A program made the translations under genes and the position numbers. From Candidatus Mcinerneyibacterium aminivorans (lineage in GTDB: Bacteria; Macinerneyibacteriota; Macinerneyibacteria; Macinerneyibacteriales; Macinerneyibacteriaceae), in contig VSIX01000139.1 of the NCBI GenBank assembly GCA_008086245.1, positions 21,952 to 85,951 on the forward strand: DNA of 64,000 nt, in the 5' to 3' direction. Shown in pieces: positions 8,519 to 17,804 of the stretch (positions are counted from its first letter, which is position 1; each line of letters starts with the position of its first letter). The notes under the pieces were generated by a model, which was not told where the DNA came from, did no database searches, and saw nothing but the letters and a program-made list of their open reading frames with translations.

Positions 8519-10129
8519 TTAAAGCCTTCTTTTTTTAAAGAAATAGAAAATTATTATATTACTTATTATAATAAAAACCGGAAGAAATAAATATATATTT
8601 TTAATTATTAAAAGATCTGTATATGAATATGTTATTAAAAAATCTTTAAAAATTAATGGAATAATCAGAAAAAGCGATATAAATGTAAGTATTATGCCTG
8701 TAAGATTAGACTTTGCATATATAAGTCCGCCACCCGGTAAAAAAAAGTTAATCAAAAAGCTTTTTAGAAATGTATTTCTGTTTATGTATTTTTGTCCATG
8801 TGTAATAAGATTGGTATATTGTGGATTTACTATGATATTCATACAGTAGGGACAAAATGTATTTCTTGAATGCTGATATACAAAAGAATCCGGTAAAATT
8901 GGTATGTTGCAGGAAGAACAGTGTGTTAAAGAATTATACTGAGAGGAAAAAGTTGAAATGAAAAATGAAATAATTAATATAAAAGTAAGAATGATATAAG
9001 GGATAAATAAATAATTCATAAAATTTGGCAGGGAGTCATCTGTATGTGTTATATAATAAAACAAATTTTTTAAAATAAATGATTTCTTTATTGAAGTAAG
9101 TAAAAAATTGGGTTTTGATTTGTTAAAATTAGGGATGGAATTATCTAAAGTTTTTGCTTTAGAATAGTATAGTTCAGCCAGCTCTAAGTTGTTATTAATA
9201 ATGTAAAGCTGAGATAAATTGTAGAAAGTAATAGCCGATGGCCCAAAGTTATTCAGATTACTTTCAAAAATTTCTTCAGCATTATTTAGATTCTTTGATT
9301 TAACTGATGCTACTGCGTAGTTGTTAAAAATTTCACTGGAATGAAAACTTGAATCAATAATGTTTTTATAATTATTTTTAATAATTAACTGGATATTTTG
9401 ATTGTTTGAATTTAAGTTTTCATAATAATTAGCCAATAATAAATTTTTAAGATGGCTGAATTCAAAATTATTATTTCTAAGATAAAGTAAATCCTCCCGG
9501 TTCATATTATTTTTATCCGCTATTTTTAGCATTTTCATTTCTTTTTGTTTAAGTGGATATCTTATTATAGAGGGATAAATATTAACTAGTATATAAGGTA
9601 TAATTGCCATGAAAAATAATACCAGCAACTTTCTCAATTCTTTCTTTTTATAAAGTGGGAAGGTGAATATGCTAATTAATAACCATCCCCCTGCCAGGTA
9701 TACAATATAATAGAATATTTTTAGAATGAATCTGATAAAATAATTAACTTTGTTATTATAAATTGCGGGGAAATATTTAAATATAATTGTTTTAGTGTAT
9801 TTTAGATTTATTAAAAAGACATATACTGTCAATACAGCAAATGCGATAATCAAAAATAATATAAAAATGTTTGTTATAACCAGATATTTGGAATAAATTG
9901 AAGAGAAAAGCTTATTAACTCCAGTTATGAAATATTTAAAGGCACCTATTTTTTTGTTTTTTAGTTCAGAAAAGAATTTCGCAAAATAAAGTTTTGAACT
10001 GGAATTAGGGGTTATCACAATGTTATCTTCATTATTGAGTATTCTATGAGCTTTAACATCTTCGGATTGAGGATATAACTGGGTGAAAAGCGATAATAAA
10101 ATAAAAATTAATAACAAATAACGTTTCAT
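8519..10129 (-). CDS. Multi-pass membrane protein with TPR-like region and zinc ribbon, function unknown
   Basis: 536 aa beginning with a signal peptide (MKRYLLLIFILLSLFTQLYPQ). It has three hydrophobic segments at about 80-190, then a TPR-like helical region (about 225-325, with FNNYAVASVKSKNLNNAEEIF and TFYNLSQLYIINNNLELAELYY spaced like repeats). A membrane segment follows near 370-390, then a four-Cys zinc ribbon (CSSC...CPYC, about 400-425), and at least three more membrane segments. I do not recognise a named family. No SD is visible; an extended -10 lies 6 nt before the ATG. It is the first gene of a two-gene minus-strand unit with the DUF4388 protein. Confidence 0.6.
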   Translation of the reverse strand: MKRYLLLIFILLSLFTQLYPQSEDVKAHRILNNEDNIVITPNSSSKLYFAKFFSELKNKKIGAFKYFITGVNKLFSSIYSKYLVITNIFILFLIIAFAVLTVYVFLINLKYTKTIIFKYFPAIYNNKVNYFIRFILKIFYYIVYLAGGWLLISIFTFPLYKKKELRKLLVLFFMAIIPYILVNIYPSIIRYPLKQKEMKMLKIADKNNMNREDLLYLRNNNFEFSHLKNLLLANYYENLNSNNQNIQLIIKNNYKNIIDSSFHSSEIFNNYAVASVKSKNLNNAEEIFESNLNNFGPSAITFYNLSQLYIINNNLELAELYYSKAKTLDNSIPNFNKSKPNFLLTSIKKSFILKNLFYYITHTDDSLPNFMNYLFIPYIILTFILIISFFISTFSSQYNSLTHCSSCNIPILPDSFVYQHSRNTFCPYCMNIIVNPQYTNLITHGQKYINRNTFLKSFLINFFLPGGGLIYAKSNLTGIILTFISLFLIIPLIFKDFLITYSYTDLLIIKNIYLFLPVFIIISNIIIFYFFKKRRL

Positions 10130-10135
10130 AATTTA

Positions 10136-10144
10136 ATGATAACA
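10136..10144 (-). promoter_or_regulatory. Extended -10 promoter (TGTTATCAT), probably giving a leaderless mRNA
   Basis: Reading the minus strand, TGTTATCAT ends 6 nt before the ATG at 10129, so initiation 7 nt downstream of the -10 would fall on the A of the start codon. No SD lies in the interval. The same motif and spacing recur before ftsE. Confidence 0.55.
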
Positions 10145-10182
10145 CAAAATTTTAAAAACTAAAATGTTGATATTAATTTTGC

Positions 10183-10211
10183 TTGTAAATAATACTATTT
10201 TAATTTATAAT
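10183..10211 (+). promoter_or_regulatory. Sigma70-type promoter for the processing protease gene
   Basis: TTGTAA at 10183-10188, 17-nt spacer, perfect TATAAT at 10206-10211. The start codon follows at 10241 behind AAAAGGAG. Confidence 0.6.
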
Positions 10212-10240
10212 TTGTTTAGAATTTAGAAAAGGAGAATATT

Positions 10241-11704
10241 ATGAAGAAGAAAACATGGTATTTTTTACTGTTAATTATAACTTTATTGATGAGCATAAAT
10301 ATTATTATTCCTCTTAATGATTTTTTTGCGGATCTATCCTTAATCAATGATGCGTATCATGTATTACAAAAGAAATATGTAGAACCCGACAAACTTGAGG
10401 ATAAAAAAATTACTTATGAAGCCATACGAGGTATGGTAAAAACCCTGGATGAACATACCGTTTTTATGGACCCCGAACAGAAAAAAATCTTTTTTTCAGA
10501 TTTAGAAGGTTCTTTTGGCGGGGTCGGTATACAGATAGACAAAAGGGATAATTATATTGTTGTTGTTTCTGCAATTGAAGGAACTCCTGCATATCAAAAA
10601 GGAATAAGGGCCGGCGATAAGATTGTTGAAGTTGATGGGGAATCTGTTGTGGGTATTTCTATTGATGGCATAATGAGAAAATTAAGGGGAGAAATTGGAA
10701 CCGAAGTAAAAATAGGAATAATGAGAGAAGGAGTTGAAGAAATAATAGATTTTAATATAAAAAGGGCCAAAATAGAAATTCCCAGTGTTACAGCCCATTT
10801 TATGTTAAATGATGATACCGGTTATATAAGATTAAGTCAGTTCAATGAGACGGCTTTTGATCAAACCCTTGAAAGTCTGAAGGAGCTTGAGTCAAAAGGA
10901 ATGAAAAAAATTGTTTTTGATCTAAGGGATAATCCCGGCGGCTTGCTCGAGATGGCATATAAAATTTCAAATTTATTTATTGAAAATGGCAAATCTATAG
11001 TGTCTACCAAAGGAAGAGATAATAAACTTCTGGAAGAAAAAATTGCAGATAGCAATACTCCTTTTAAAGATGTTGAGATAGCAGTATTAATTAATGATGG
11101 TACCGCAAGTGCTTCGGAAATATTCTCTGGAGCTATTAAAGATTTAAAAAGGGGAATTCTTATAGGACAAAAATCATACGGAAAAGGCTCAGTTCAAAAA
11201 ATATATCCTTTATCCGATGAATCTTCTATCAAAGTAACAGTAGCTTATTATTTTACTCCTTCCGGCAAGTGTGTTGACAAAAAAGGAATAGAACCGGATT
11301 ATGAAGTTGTAAAAAAAGAAATGAGCTATCAAATGCTTGAACTTGTAAAAAGAGATTATTTTTCAAAATTTGCAGAAAAATACCATAAGAACTATGAAAT
11401 AGGAGAGAATTTTGAAATAAACCCCAATCCGTATCCGGATTTTATTAACTTTCTTGAAAAAGAATCGAATTTTGATTTTAAAGATAATTTTATTAAAGAT
11501 GAGCATATAAGGGAATTATTAGCAAATAATGTTGAAAACTGGAAAAATCTTATGCTTACCAAAATAAAAAAGGAACTGTCCCAAAGATTAAATTATAAAC
11601 TTATAACTTTAATAAAAAATGAAATGGAGGGCAGAAAATATCTGTCTCAAAATGATAGATATATAGATAAAGCTGAAAGTATTCTTGCAGGGGGCAAAGA
11701 ATAA
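10241..11704 (+). CDS. ctp: C-terminal processing protease, S41 family (PDZ-containing)
   Basis: A 487-aa periplasmic serine protease that cleaves C-terminal tails of envelope proteins. An N-terminal signal or anchor (about 6-24) is followed by an export-side helical region, a PDZ domain (GGVGIQID...GIRAGDKIVEVDGE, about 85-175) and the S41 core. The catalytic Ser-Lys dyad is placed by spacing at S290 in GTASASE and K315 in YGKGSVQ. An extra C-terminal region of about 130 residues is helical. It is followed 3 nt later by tsaD and has its own promoter. Family assignment is firm; the substrate is unknown. Confidence 0.92.
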   Translation: MKKKTWYFLLLIITLLMSINIIIPLNDFFADLSLINDAYHVLQKKYVEPDKLEDKKITYEAIRGMVKTLDEHTVFMDPEQKKIFFSDLEGSFGGVGIQIDKRDNYIVVVSAIEGTPAYQKGIRAGDKIVEVDGESVVGISIDGIMRKLRGEIGTEVKIGIMREGVEEIIDFNIKRAKIEIPSVTAHFMLNDDTGYIRLSQFNETAFDQTLESLKELESKGMKKIVFDLRDNPGGLLEMAYKISNLFIENGKSIVSTKGRDNKLLEEKIADSNTPFKDVEIAVLINDGTASASEIFSGAIKDLKRGILIGQKSYGKGSVQKIYPLSDESSIKVTVAYYFTPSGKCVDKKGIEPDYEVVKKEMSYQMLELVKRDYFSKFAEKYHKNYEIGENFEINPNPYPDFINFLEKESNFDFKDNFIKDEHIRELLANNVENWKNLMLTKIKKELSQRLNYKLITLIKNEMEGRKYLSQNDRYIDKAESILAGGKE

Positions 11705-11707
11705 TTT

Positions 11708-12709
11708 ATGTATATTTTGGGAATAGAAACCTCCTGTGATGAGACTTCAGTTAGTATTGTAGAAGATGGGAAAAAAATTATAGTTAATGAGATATATACA
11801 CAGAAAATACATGAGAAATTCGGGGGAGTTGTTCCTGAAGTTGCCTCCAGAAATCATATTATCAAACTATTTGAGGTGCTGGAAGCTGCATTATCAGAAT
11901 CTCAATTAAAACTTTCAGATATAGATGCTGTTGCTGTTACCCAGGGGCCCGGTCTGCTGGGAGCTTTGCTGGTAGGATTAAATGCAGCTAAAAGTCTTGC
12001 TTATGCACTTGATATTCCACTTATACCTGTAAATCATATAGAAGCCCATCTTTTTGCTAATATACTGACATATCCGGATTTAAAGCCTCCATTTTTAGGG
12101 ATCATTCTTTCCGGAGGCCATACAACAATGGTTAATGTTTCCGATTTTCATGAATATAAATTAATAGGAGAGACCAGGGATGATGCAATTGGAGAATCTT
12201 TTGATAAAGTGGCGAAATTGCTTGGGTTGGGATATCCGGGAGGACCGATTATAGATAAACTTGCTAAAAAAGGAGATGAAAATAAATATGAATTTCCGAT
12301 TCCTGTTCCCGGTGATAGTTTCTATGATTTTAGTTTTAGTGGATTAAAATCTGCAGTAAGAAGATTCGTCGATGATAATAATCAATTTAATGTTGAAGAT
12401 GTTGCCGCTTCATTTCAGAAAGCTGCCGTTGAAGCGATAATATTAAGATTAAAAAGATATATAGAGGAAAATAAAATAAACACAGTTGTAGCTGCTGGAG
12501 GAGTTGCTGCAAATAGTTACTTGCGAAGCAAAATGAAAAATTTGGCTGAAAAATTTAATGTTAATTATTACTTTCCGCCCTTAAAACTTTGTACGGATAA
12601 TGCTGCAATGATTGCATCTCTTGGATATTATCTTTTGAAAAAAAATGGTCCTTTACCGAAGGAAAAATTTCTAAAACTCAATGCCAAAGCCAGAATGGAT
12701 ATATATTAG
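11708..12709 (+). CDS. tsaD: tRNA N6-adenosine threonylcarbamoyltransferase TsaD
   Basis: Transfers threonylcarbamoyl to A37 of ANN-decoding tRNAs (t6A), working with TsaB and TsaE, which are not in this window. The 333-aa protein starts MYILGIETSCDETS and has the metal-binding histidines in NHIEAH (H110, H114), SGGHTT, GYPGGP and the C-terminal TDNAAMIA. Length and motifs are complete. Three nt separate it from the upstream protease gene. Confidence 0.97.
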   Translation: MYILGIETSCDETSVSIVEDGKKIIVNEIYTQKIHEKFGGVVPEVASRNHIIKLFEVLEAALSESQLKLSDIDAVAVTQGPGLLGALLVGLNAAKSLAYALDIPLIPVNHIEAHLFANILTYPDLKPPFLGIILSGGHTTMVNVSDFHEYKLIGETRDDAIGESFDKVAKLLGLGYPGGPIIDKLAKKGDENKYEFPIPVPGDSFYDFSFSGLKSAVRRFVDDNNQFNVEDVAASFQKAAVEAIILRLKRYIEENKINTVVAAGGVAANSYLRSKMKNLAEKFNVNYYFPPLKLCTDNAAMIASLGYYLLKKNGPLPKEKFLKLNAKARMDIY

Positions 12710-12750
12710 AACTTTTCCTTTGAGGGAGAGATTTATAACATAAATCATTC

Positions 12751-12778
12751 TTGATATTTTTTCTGGAATGCTTATAAT
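12751..12778 (+). promoter_or_regulatory. Sigma70 promoter for recA
   Basis: TTGATA at 12751-12756, 16-nt spacer, TATAAT at 12773-12778; the recA ATG follows 25 nt later behind AGGAGG. I saw no LexA-type palindrome overlapping it. Confidence 0.7.
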
Positions 12779-12803
12779 AATTTTAAAATAGGAGGAGGTT
12801 TTT

Positions 12804-13868
12804 ATGGCTGATAATGGTAAAGAAAAAATGCTTCAAAAAGCAATAAAACAGGTGGAAAAGGATCATGGAAAAGGTACTATAATGAAACTTGGAGATGATT
12901 TCCATGTTGATATAGATGCGATATCTACTGGTTCACTTAAAATAGATCATGCATTGGGGATTGGGGGTATTCCCCGGGGAAGAGTTTCAGAAATTTATGG
13001 TCCTGAGGCATCAGGAAAAACTACATTGGCATTACATATAATAGCTGAAGCACAAAAAGAAGGCGGTGTTGCTGCATTTATTGATGCAGAACATGCACTG
13101 GATCCCAAATATGCTAAAACAATAGGTGTTGATATTGATAATTTACTTATATCTCAGCCCGATAATGGTGAGCAGGCTCTGGATATAGTTGAAACACTTG
13201 TGCGGAGTGCAGCTATAGACCTTATTGTGGTGGATTCTGTTGCAGCACTAACTCCAAGGGCAGAAATAGAAGGCGAAATGGGGGATTCGCATGTTGGACT
13301 TCAGGCAAGATTGATGTCCCAGGCTTTAAGAAAGCTTACCGGAATTATAAGCAAAACAAAAACTTCCTTAATATTTTTGAATCAGATCAGAATGAAAATA
13401 GGAGTTATGTTTGGCAACCCTGAAACAACAACCGGTGGACATGCGCTGAAATTTTATACCTCATGTAGAATAGAGATAAGAAGATCCGGATCTATAAAAA
13501 AAGGAAATGATAAAATTGGAGCCGGTGCGAGGATAAAAATTGTCAAAAACAAGCTTGCCCCACCGTTTAAGGTAACAAAGGTTGATATTATATATGGAAG
13601 AGGTATTTCAACAATAAATGAAGTTTTAGACATAGCAGTAGATAATGATATTATAGATAAAAGGGGTTCCTGGTATTCATATGAGGATTTAAGGCTGGGA
13701 CAGGGAAAAGAAAATGTTAGAGAATATTTAAGAGACAATCCCGAGCTTTTTGAAGAATTAAGAGATAGAGTAAAAGCTCAACTTTTTGAAGATTATGAGA
13801 GTGATTATAATGAAGAAGACGAAGATGAAGATAACGAAGATAACTCCTCAGAAGAAGAGGAAGAATAG
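12804..13868 (+). CDS. recA: Recombinase RecA
   Basis: The strand-exchange and SOS coprotease protein. 354 aa with Walker A GPEASGKT (66-73), the dimer and ATP segment [25 protein letters not shown] (Walker B), [21 protein letters not shown] (loop L2 region, which includes the conserved invariant residues) and a highly acidic C-terminal tail of Asp/Glu. AGGAGG precedes the ATG. The last 44 nt overlap recX in another frame. Full length and intact. Confidence 0.98.
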   Translation: MADNGKEKMLQKAIKQVEKDHGKGTIMKLGDDFHVDIDAISTGSLKIDHALGIGGIPRGRVSEIYGPEASGKTTLALHIIAEAQKEGGVAAFIDAEHALDPKYAKTIGVDIDNLLISQPDNGEQALDIVETLVRSAAIDLIVVDSVAALTPRAEIEGEMGDSHVGLQARLMSQALRKLTGIISKTKTSLIFLNQIRMKIGVMFGNPETTTGGHALKFYTSCRIEIRRSGSIKKGNDKIGAGARIKIVKNKLAPPFKVTKVDIIYGRGISTINEVLDIAVDNDIIDKRGSWYSYEDLRLGQGKENVREYLRDNPELFEELRDRVKAQLFEDYESDYNEEDEDEDNEDNSSEEEEE

Positions 13869-14445
13869 ATATAACATATTTGTAAACGATGAGTTTTTTG
13901 AGGGACTGGATGAAAATACAGTTGCAATACACACCTTATATGAAGGAAAAATATTAAAAGAAGAAGAACTTGAAAAAATTAGAAAAACGGAAATAAGAGA
14001 AAAACTTCATGATAGAATTATAAATTTAATATCAAAATTTCCCAAAACAGAGTATGAATTAAAAAACTATATTAAAAGGAAGGGCTATTCCGATGCAATA
14101 GCAGAAGAGGAAATTGTTAGATTAAAAAAATATGATTTAATAAATGATAGAAAGTATGCGATAAGATATATAGAATCCAACAGAAAATACAGCATACGGA
14201 TGCTGAAAAAAAAATTGTATAAAAAGGGGATTGATAATAAAATTATTGAAGAGATCCTGAAAAAACCTGAAATAAGAAAGAAAGAAAAGGAAATTTTAAA
14301 GAAAAATGCAAGGAAGAAACTGAGAAAACTAAAAAAGAAAGAGGATAAAAAAAGAAAACTTTTTCAATATCTTGCAAGAAAAGGGTTTGATTATGATGAT
14401 ATATATAACATTATTGAAAAATTTTTGGACAGTGGGGAGTTATGA
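13825..14445 (+). CDS. recX: RecA regulator RecX
   Basis: RecX limits RecA filament growth. From the ATG at 13825 the product (206 aa) begins [20 protein letters not shown], which matches the family start closely. In-frame ATGs at 13786, 13795 and 13810 would only add Lys/Met-rich residues. The body is very Lys-rich and helical, with three-helix repeats such as [27 protein letters not shown]. The start lies inside recA (44-nt overlap), where the codons of RecA's acidic tail are read in another frame as a basic N-terminus. Only a weak GAAGA-type SD is present, so translational coupling with recA is likely. The stop overlaps alaS. Confidence 0.85.
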   Translation: MKITKITPQKKRKNRYNIFVNDEFFEGLDENTVAIHTLYEGKILKEEELEKIRKTEIREKLHDRIINLISKFPKTEYELKNYIKRKGYSDAIAEEEIVRLKKYDLINDRKYAIRYIESNRKYSIRMLKKKLYKKGIDNKIIEEILKKPEIRKKEKEILKKNARKKLRKLKKKEDKKRKLFQYLARKGFDYDDIYNIIEKFLDSGEL

Positions 14446-17039
14446 TGAAAACAAATGAGATAAGAAGTAAGTTTTTAGAGTATTTTGAAAATAAATCACA
14501 TAAAATAGTATCGTCGGCTTCTTTAATACCGGAAAAAGATCCAACACTCATGTTTACAAGTGCAGGAATGGTACAGTTTAAGGATTTTTTTGCAGCTAAA
14601 TCAACAGATAATCTACCCTATACTAGAGCTGTTTCCAGCCAAAAATGTTTAAGAGCAGGAGGGAAAGATAGCGACCTTGAAAATGTTGGGAGGACACCCA
14701 GACATCATACTTATTTTGAAATGCTGGGTAATTTCTCTTTTGGAGATTATTTCAAAGAAGAAGCAATAAAGTGGTCATATGAATTTATTGTGAAAAAATT
14801 GAAGATTGATGCTGATAGGCTATGGGCATCTGTCTATAAAGATGATGATGAGGCTTTTGAGATATGGGAAAAATATCTACCTGAAGAAAGAATAGTTAGG
14901 CTAGGGGAAAAGGATAATTATTGGGGGCCTCCAGGAGAAACAGGTCCCTGCGGTCCCTGTTCAGAGCTTCATTATGATCTGGGAAAAGATATGGGATGTG
15001 GAAAAGAGGATTGTAAACCAGGATGTGATTGTGATAGGTTTTTGGAAATATGGAATCTTGTTTTTACACAATTTCATATGGATAGAGAAGGTAATTTAAC
15101 CTTGCTTGAAAAGAAAAATATTGATACAGGTATGGGGCTTGAAAGGATTGCATCTGTTCTTCAGGGTGTGACAAATAATTATTATATTGATATATTCAGA
15201 GAATTGATAGAGGATGCTGAGAAAATATTAAATGTTAAATACAAGAAGAAAAATGAGGAGCATTTTCATATAATAGCTGATCATGTTAGGGCTATTACTT
15301 TTGCAATTTCTGATGGAGTAATTCCTTCTAATGACGGCAGAGGATATGTCATTAGAAGAATACTAAGAAGAGCCCTTCGCCAGGCAAAAATACTTGGGTT
15401 CTCAAAACCTTTTCTGTATAAGTTATCTCAAACGGTTGTTAAGCAGTTTAAACATGTTTATCCAAAGCTAAAAGAGGCTCAGCAGCATACTCAAAATTTA
15501 ATAAAAATGGAAGAAGAAAGTTTTTTGAAAACATTAGGAAAAGGACTTGATATTTTAGAAGGAAAAATATCTGATATAAATGAGAAAAACAAAAAAGAAA
15601 TTGACGGAGAAACTGCTTTTAAACTCTATGATACTTACGGTTTTCCTCTGGAACTGACAATTGAAATAGCACAGGAAAAAGGCATAAAAGTTGATAAAAA
15701 GGGTTTTGAAAAAGAGATGGAAAAACAGAGAAAAAGAGGGAAAGAGTCATGGAAGGGAAGTAAAGAAGATAAAAGATATAATTATCTGTTTGAAAACAAA
15801 ATCCCTGAAACTAAATTTCTTGGATATGATAAAAATGAAGCAAAAGCAAAGCTATTATATGTTAAGGAAAGGGAAAGTAATCTTGAAATGATATTTGACA
15901 GATCTCCTTTTTATGGAGAAGCTGGAGGTCAAATAGGAGATAAAGGAAAGATATATAGTGAAGATTTTGAATTTTCTGTAAATGATACTCAAAAAGTAAA
16001 TAATATAATTGTTCATATAGGGAATGTTCAAAAGGGGGATTTCAGTATAGAGAAAACTTATAGCTTGAAGGTGGATAAAAAAAGAAGAAAGGCCATTGCA
16101 AGAAATCACACTGCCACACATCTGCTGCATAAGGTTTTAAAAGAGATTCTTGGGGAACATGTAAATCAATCCGGGTCCCTTGTTGCTGATGATAGACTAA
16201 GATTTGACTTTACTCATTTTGCAAAAGTTAAAAATGAGGAGCTACTTGATATAGAGAGAAGAATAAATGAAAAAATAATTGAAAATTTGAAAGTCAGTAC
16301 TGAAAAAAAAGATATAAAAAAAGCAAAAAAAGAAGGAGCAACGGCGTTGTTTAGTGAAAGATACGATAAGGAAGTTAGAGTGGTTTCTACAGAAAACTTT
16401 TCCAAGGAGTTATGCGGGGGAACTCATGTGAGTTATACCGGCGAAATTGGATTTTTTAAAATCACTGATGAATCCAGTCTTGCAGCAGGAGTTAGAAGAA
16501 TTGAAGCAGTTACAGGTATGGGAGCTTTTGAGAAAATAAAAAAATATGATAATATATTGATTCAGTTAAATTTATTATTCAAAAGTGAAACAAAAGATTT
16601 AGTTGAAAAGGCTAAAAAAATACTAGAAGAGAATAAAAATAAGCAGAAACAAATAGAGAAGCTAAAGATGAAAAAAGCCACGAACTCAGTTAAAGAATTG
16701 CTTGAAAATAAAATTAATGTCAATGGAATAGAAATCGTAAAAGATCATGTGGATTTGGAAGATGCTAATGTTATTAGGGAACTGGCTCAAAAAGTAAAAG
16801 ATAGAGCCAAAAACAATACTGCAATAGTTCTAATTGGAAGTAGCAGTAATAAAAGTATTGGGATAGTAATGCTAACCGATGATTTGACTGAAAATTATCA
16901 TGCGGGAAAAATTGCAAATAGAATTGCAAATAAATTAAATGGCGGCGGTGGAGGTCGTCCCGACATGGCTCAATTTGGAGGGAGCAGAACTGATAATATA
17001 GATGAGATTATTGAAAATCTGAATAATTTTATCGATTAA
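14445..17039 (+). CDS. alaS: Alanyl-tRNA synthetase
   Basis: Charges tRNA-Ala. The 864-aa product has the class II catalytic domain (MFTSAGMVQFKDFF, RTPRHHTYFEMLGNFSFGDYF, DTGMGLERIASVLQ), the editing domain zinc site (HTATHLLHKVL and CGGTHV), and the C-terminal C-Ala/DHHA1 glycine motif GGGGGRPDMAQFGG. A Cys-rich insertion CGKEDCKPGCDCDRF follows the catalytic GPCGPCSE. Two tandem ATGs (14442 and 14445) are possible. The second is preferred because GGGGAG at 14434-14439 is then 5 nt away. The ATGATG overlaps the recX TGA. Confidence 0.97.
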   Translation: MKTNEIRSKFLEYFENKSHKIVSSASLIPEKDPTLMFTSAGMVQFKDFFAAKSTDNLPYTRAVSSQKCLRAGGKDSDLENVGRTPRHHTYFEMLGNFSFGDYFKEEAIKWSYEFIVKKLKIDADRLWASVYKDDDEAFEIWEKYLPEERIVRLGEKDNYWGPPGETGPCGPCSELHYDLGKDMGCGKEDCKPGCDCDRFLEIWNLVFTQFHMDREGNLTLLEKKNIDTGMGLERIASVLQGVTNNYYIDIFRELIEDAEKILNVKYKKKNEEHFHIIADHVRAITFAISDGVIPSNDGRGYVIRRILRRALRQAKILGFSKPFLYKLSQTVVKQFKHVYPKLKEAQQHTQNLIKMEEESFLKTLGKGLDILEGKISDINEKNKKEIDGETAFKLYDTYGFPLELTIEIAQEKGIKVDKKGFEKEMEKQRKRGKESWKGSKEDKRYNYLFENKIPETKFLGYDKNEAKAKLLYVKERESNLEMIFDRSPFYGEAGGQIGDKGKIYSEDFEFSVNDTQKVNNIIVHIGNVQKGDFSIEKTYSLKVDKKRRKAIARNHTATHLLHKVLKEILGEHVNQSGSLVADDRLRFDFTHFAKVKNEELLDIERRINEKIIENLKVSTEKKDIKKAKKEGATALFSERYDKEVRVVSTENFSKELCGGTHVSYTGEIGFFKITDESSLAAGVRRIEAVTGMGAFEKIKKYDNILIQLNLLFKSETKDLVEKAKKILEENKNKQKQIEKLKMKKATNSVKELLENKINVNGIEIVKDHVDLEDANVIRELAQKVKDRAKNNTAIVLIGSSSNKSIGIVMLTDDLTENYHAGKIANRIANKLNGGGGGRPDMAQFGGSRTDNIDEIIENLNNFID

Positions 17040-17099
17040 AAATGTTTGTTTTGATGTGTTTCTTGTTCTTGTTAGCGGAAAATATTTTATTTTTTTCTA

Positions 17100-17128
17100 T
17101 TGACTTGAACCAAGAAAGTAACTATAAT
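17100..17128 (+). promoter_or_regulatory. Near-consensus sigma70 promoter of the exbB-exbD-exbD-tonB operon
   Basis: TTGACT at 17100-17105, exactly 17 nt, TATAAT at 17123-17128. GGGAGG at 17144-17149 and the ATG at 17158 follow. This is one of the two clearest promoters in the window. Confidence 0.85.
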
Positions 17129-17157
17129 CATAAAAAAAGAATAGGGAGGTATTATTT

Positions 17158-17772
17158 ATGAGAGAACTTTTCGCACGTGGTGGACCAGTAATGTGGTTAT
17201 TACTTATAGTTGTAGTATTTGAATTAATTGTAATTATAGAAAGATTGTTTGTTTATATTAAAGCTTCACGTTCTGCAAAGAAGTTTTTTGTGGAATTTAA
17301 ATCTCATCTAGTTCAGGGAAATATGGATGAAGCTGTTGAGATCTGTGAATCTACTCCAGGACCAGTTCCTTCAATAATGAGAGCTGGGTTGATGAAATAT
17401 CAACAAACAGATGGAGATATGGATGAAGTTGAAAAAGCGATTGAATCTACTGGGGAAACTGAACTTGCATTTTTAGATAGAGGTTTGACATTTATACAAA
17501 CCGGATTTACAGTTTCACCGATGATCGGTTTCTTGGGTACAGTTGTAGGTATGATTCATGCTTTTGATGCTATTGCTATGGCTGGTAGTGTTGAAGCTAC
17601 TGTTGTTGCTTCAGGTATTTCAGAGGCATTGATTACAACAGCTTCAGGACTTGCAGTTGCAATTCCTATGAGTTTGGCATATAACTATTTTACATCAAAA
17701 CAAAGTAGTATTATTTTGAGTATCGAAGAAAGTACAAGAGAATTTATTGATATTTTAAAGACTCAATCGTAA
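17158..17772 (+). CDS. exbB: ExbB/TolQ/MotA-family proton channel subunit
   Basis: A 204-aa inner-membrane protein that, with ExbD, uses the proton gradient to energise TonB. It has one N-terminal membrane segment (about 10-32, VMWLLLIVVVFELIVIIERLFV), a cytoplasmic region, and two more membrane segments (about 120-140 and 160-185, GFLGTVVGMIHAFDAIA and LITTASGLAVAIPMSLAYNYF) with the family's conserved Thr, Gly and Pro residues. GGGAGG SD. First gene of a four-gene operon whose last gene encodes TonB, which favours ExbB over TolQ. Confidence 0.92.
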   Translation: MRELFARGGPVMWLLLIVVVFELIVIIERLFVYIKASRSAKKFFVEFKSHLVQGNMDEAVEICESTPGPVPSIMRAGLMKYQQTDGDMDEVEKAIESTGETELAFLDRGLTFIQTGFTVSPMIGFLGTVVGMIHAFDAIAMAGSVEATVVASGISEALITTASGLAVAIPMSLAYNYFTSKQSSIILSIEESTREFIDILKTQS

Positions 17773-17804
17773 TATGTTTATGATTGTTGAAAAGGGGTGT
17801 TAAT

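Noticed and set aside
12710-12803. LexA-type operator at recA
   Set aside because: The promoter is clear, but no SOS-box-like palindrome was found over or beside it.
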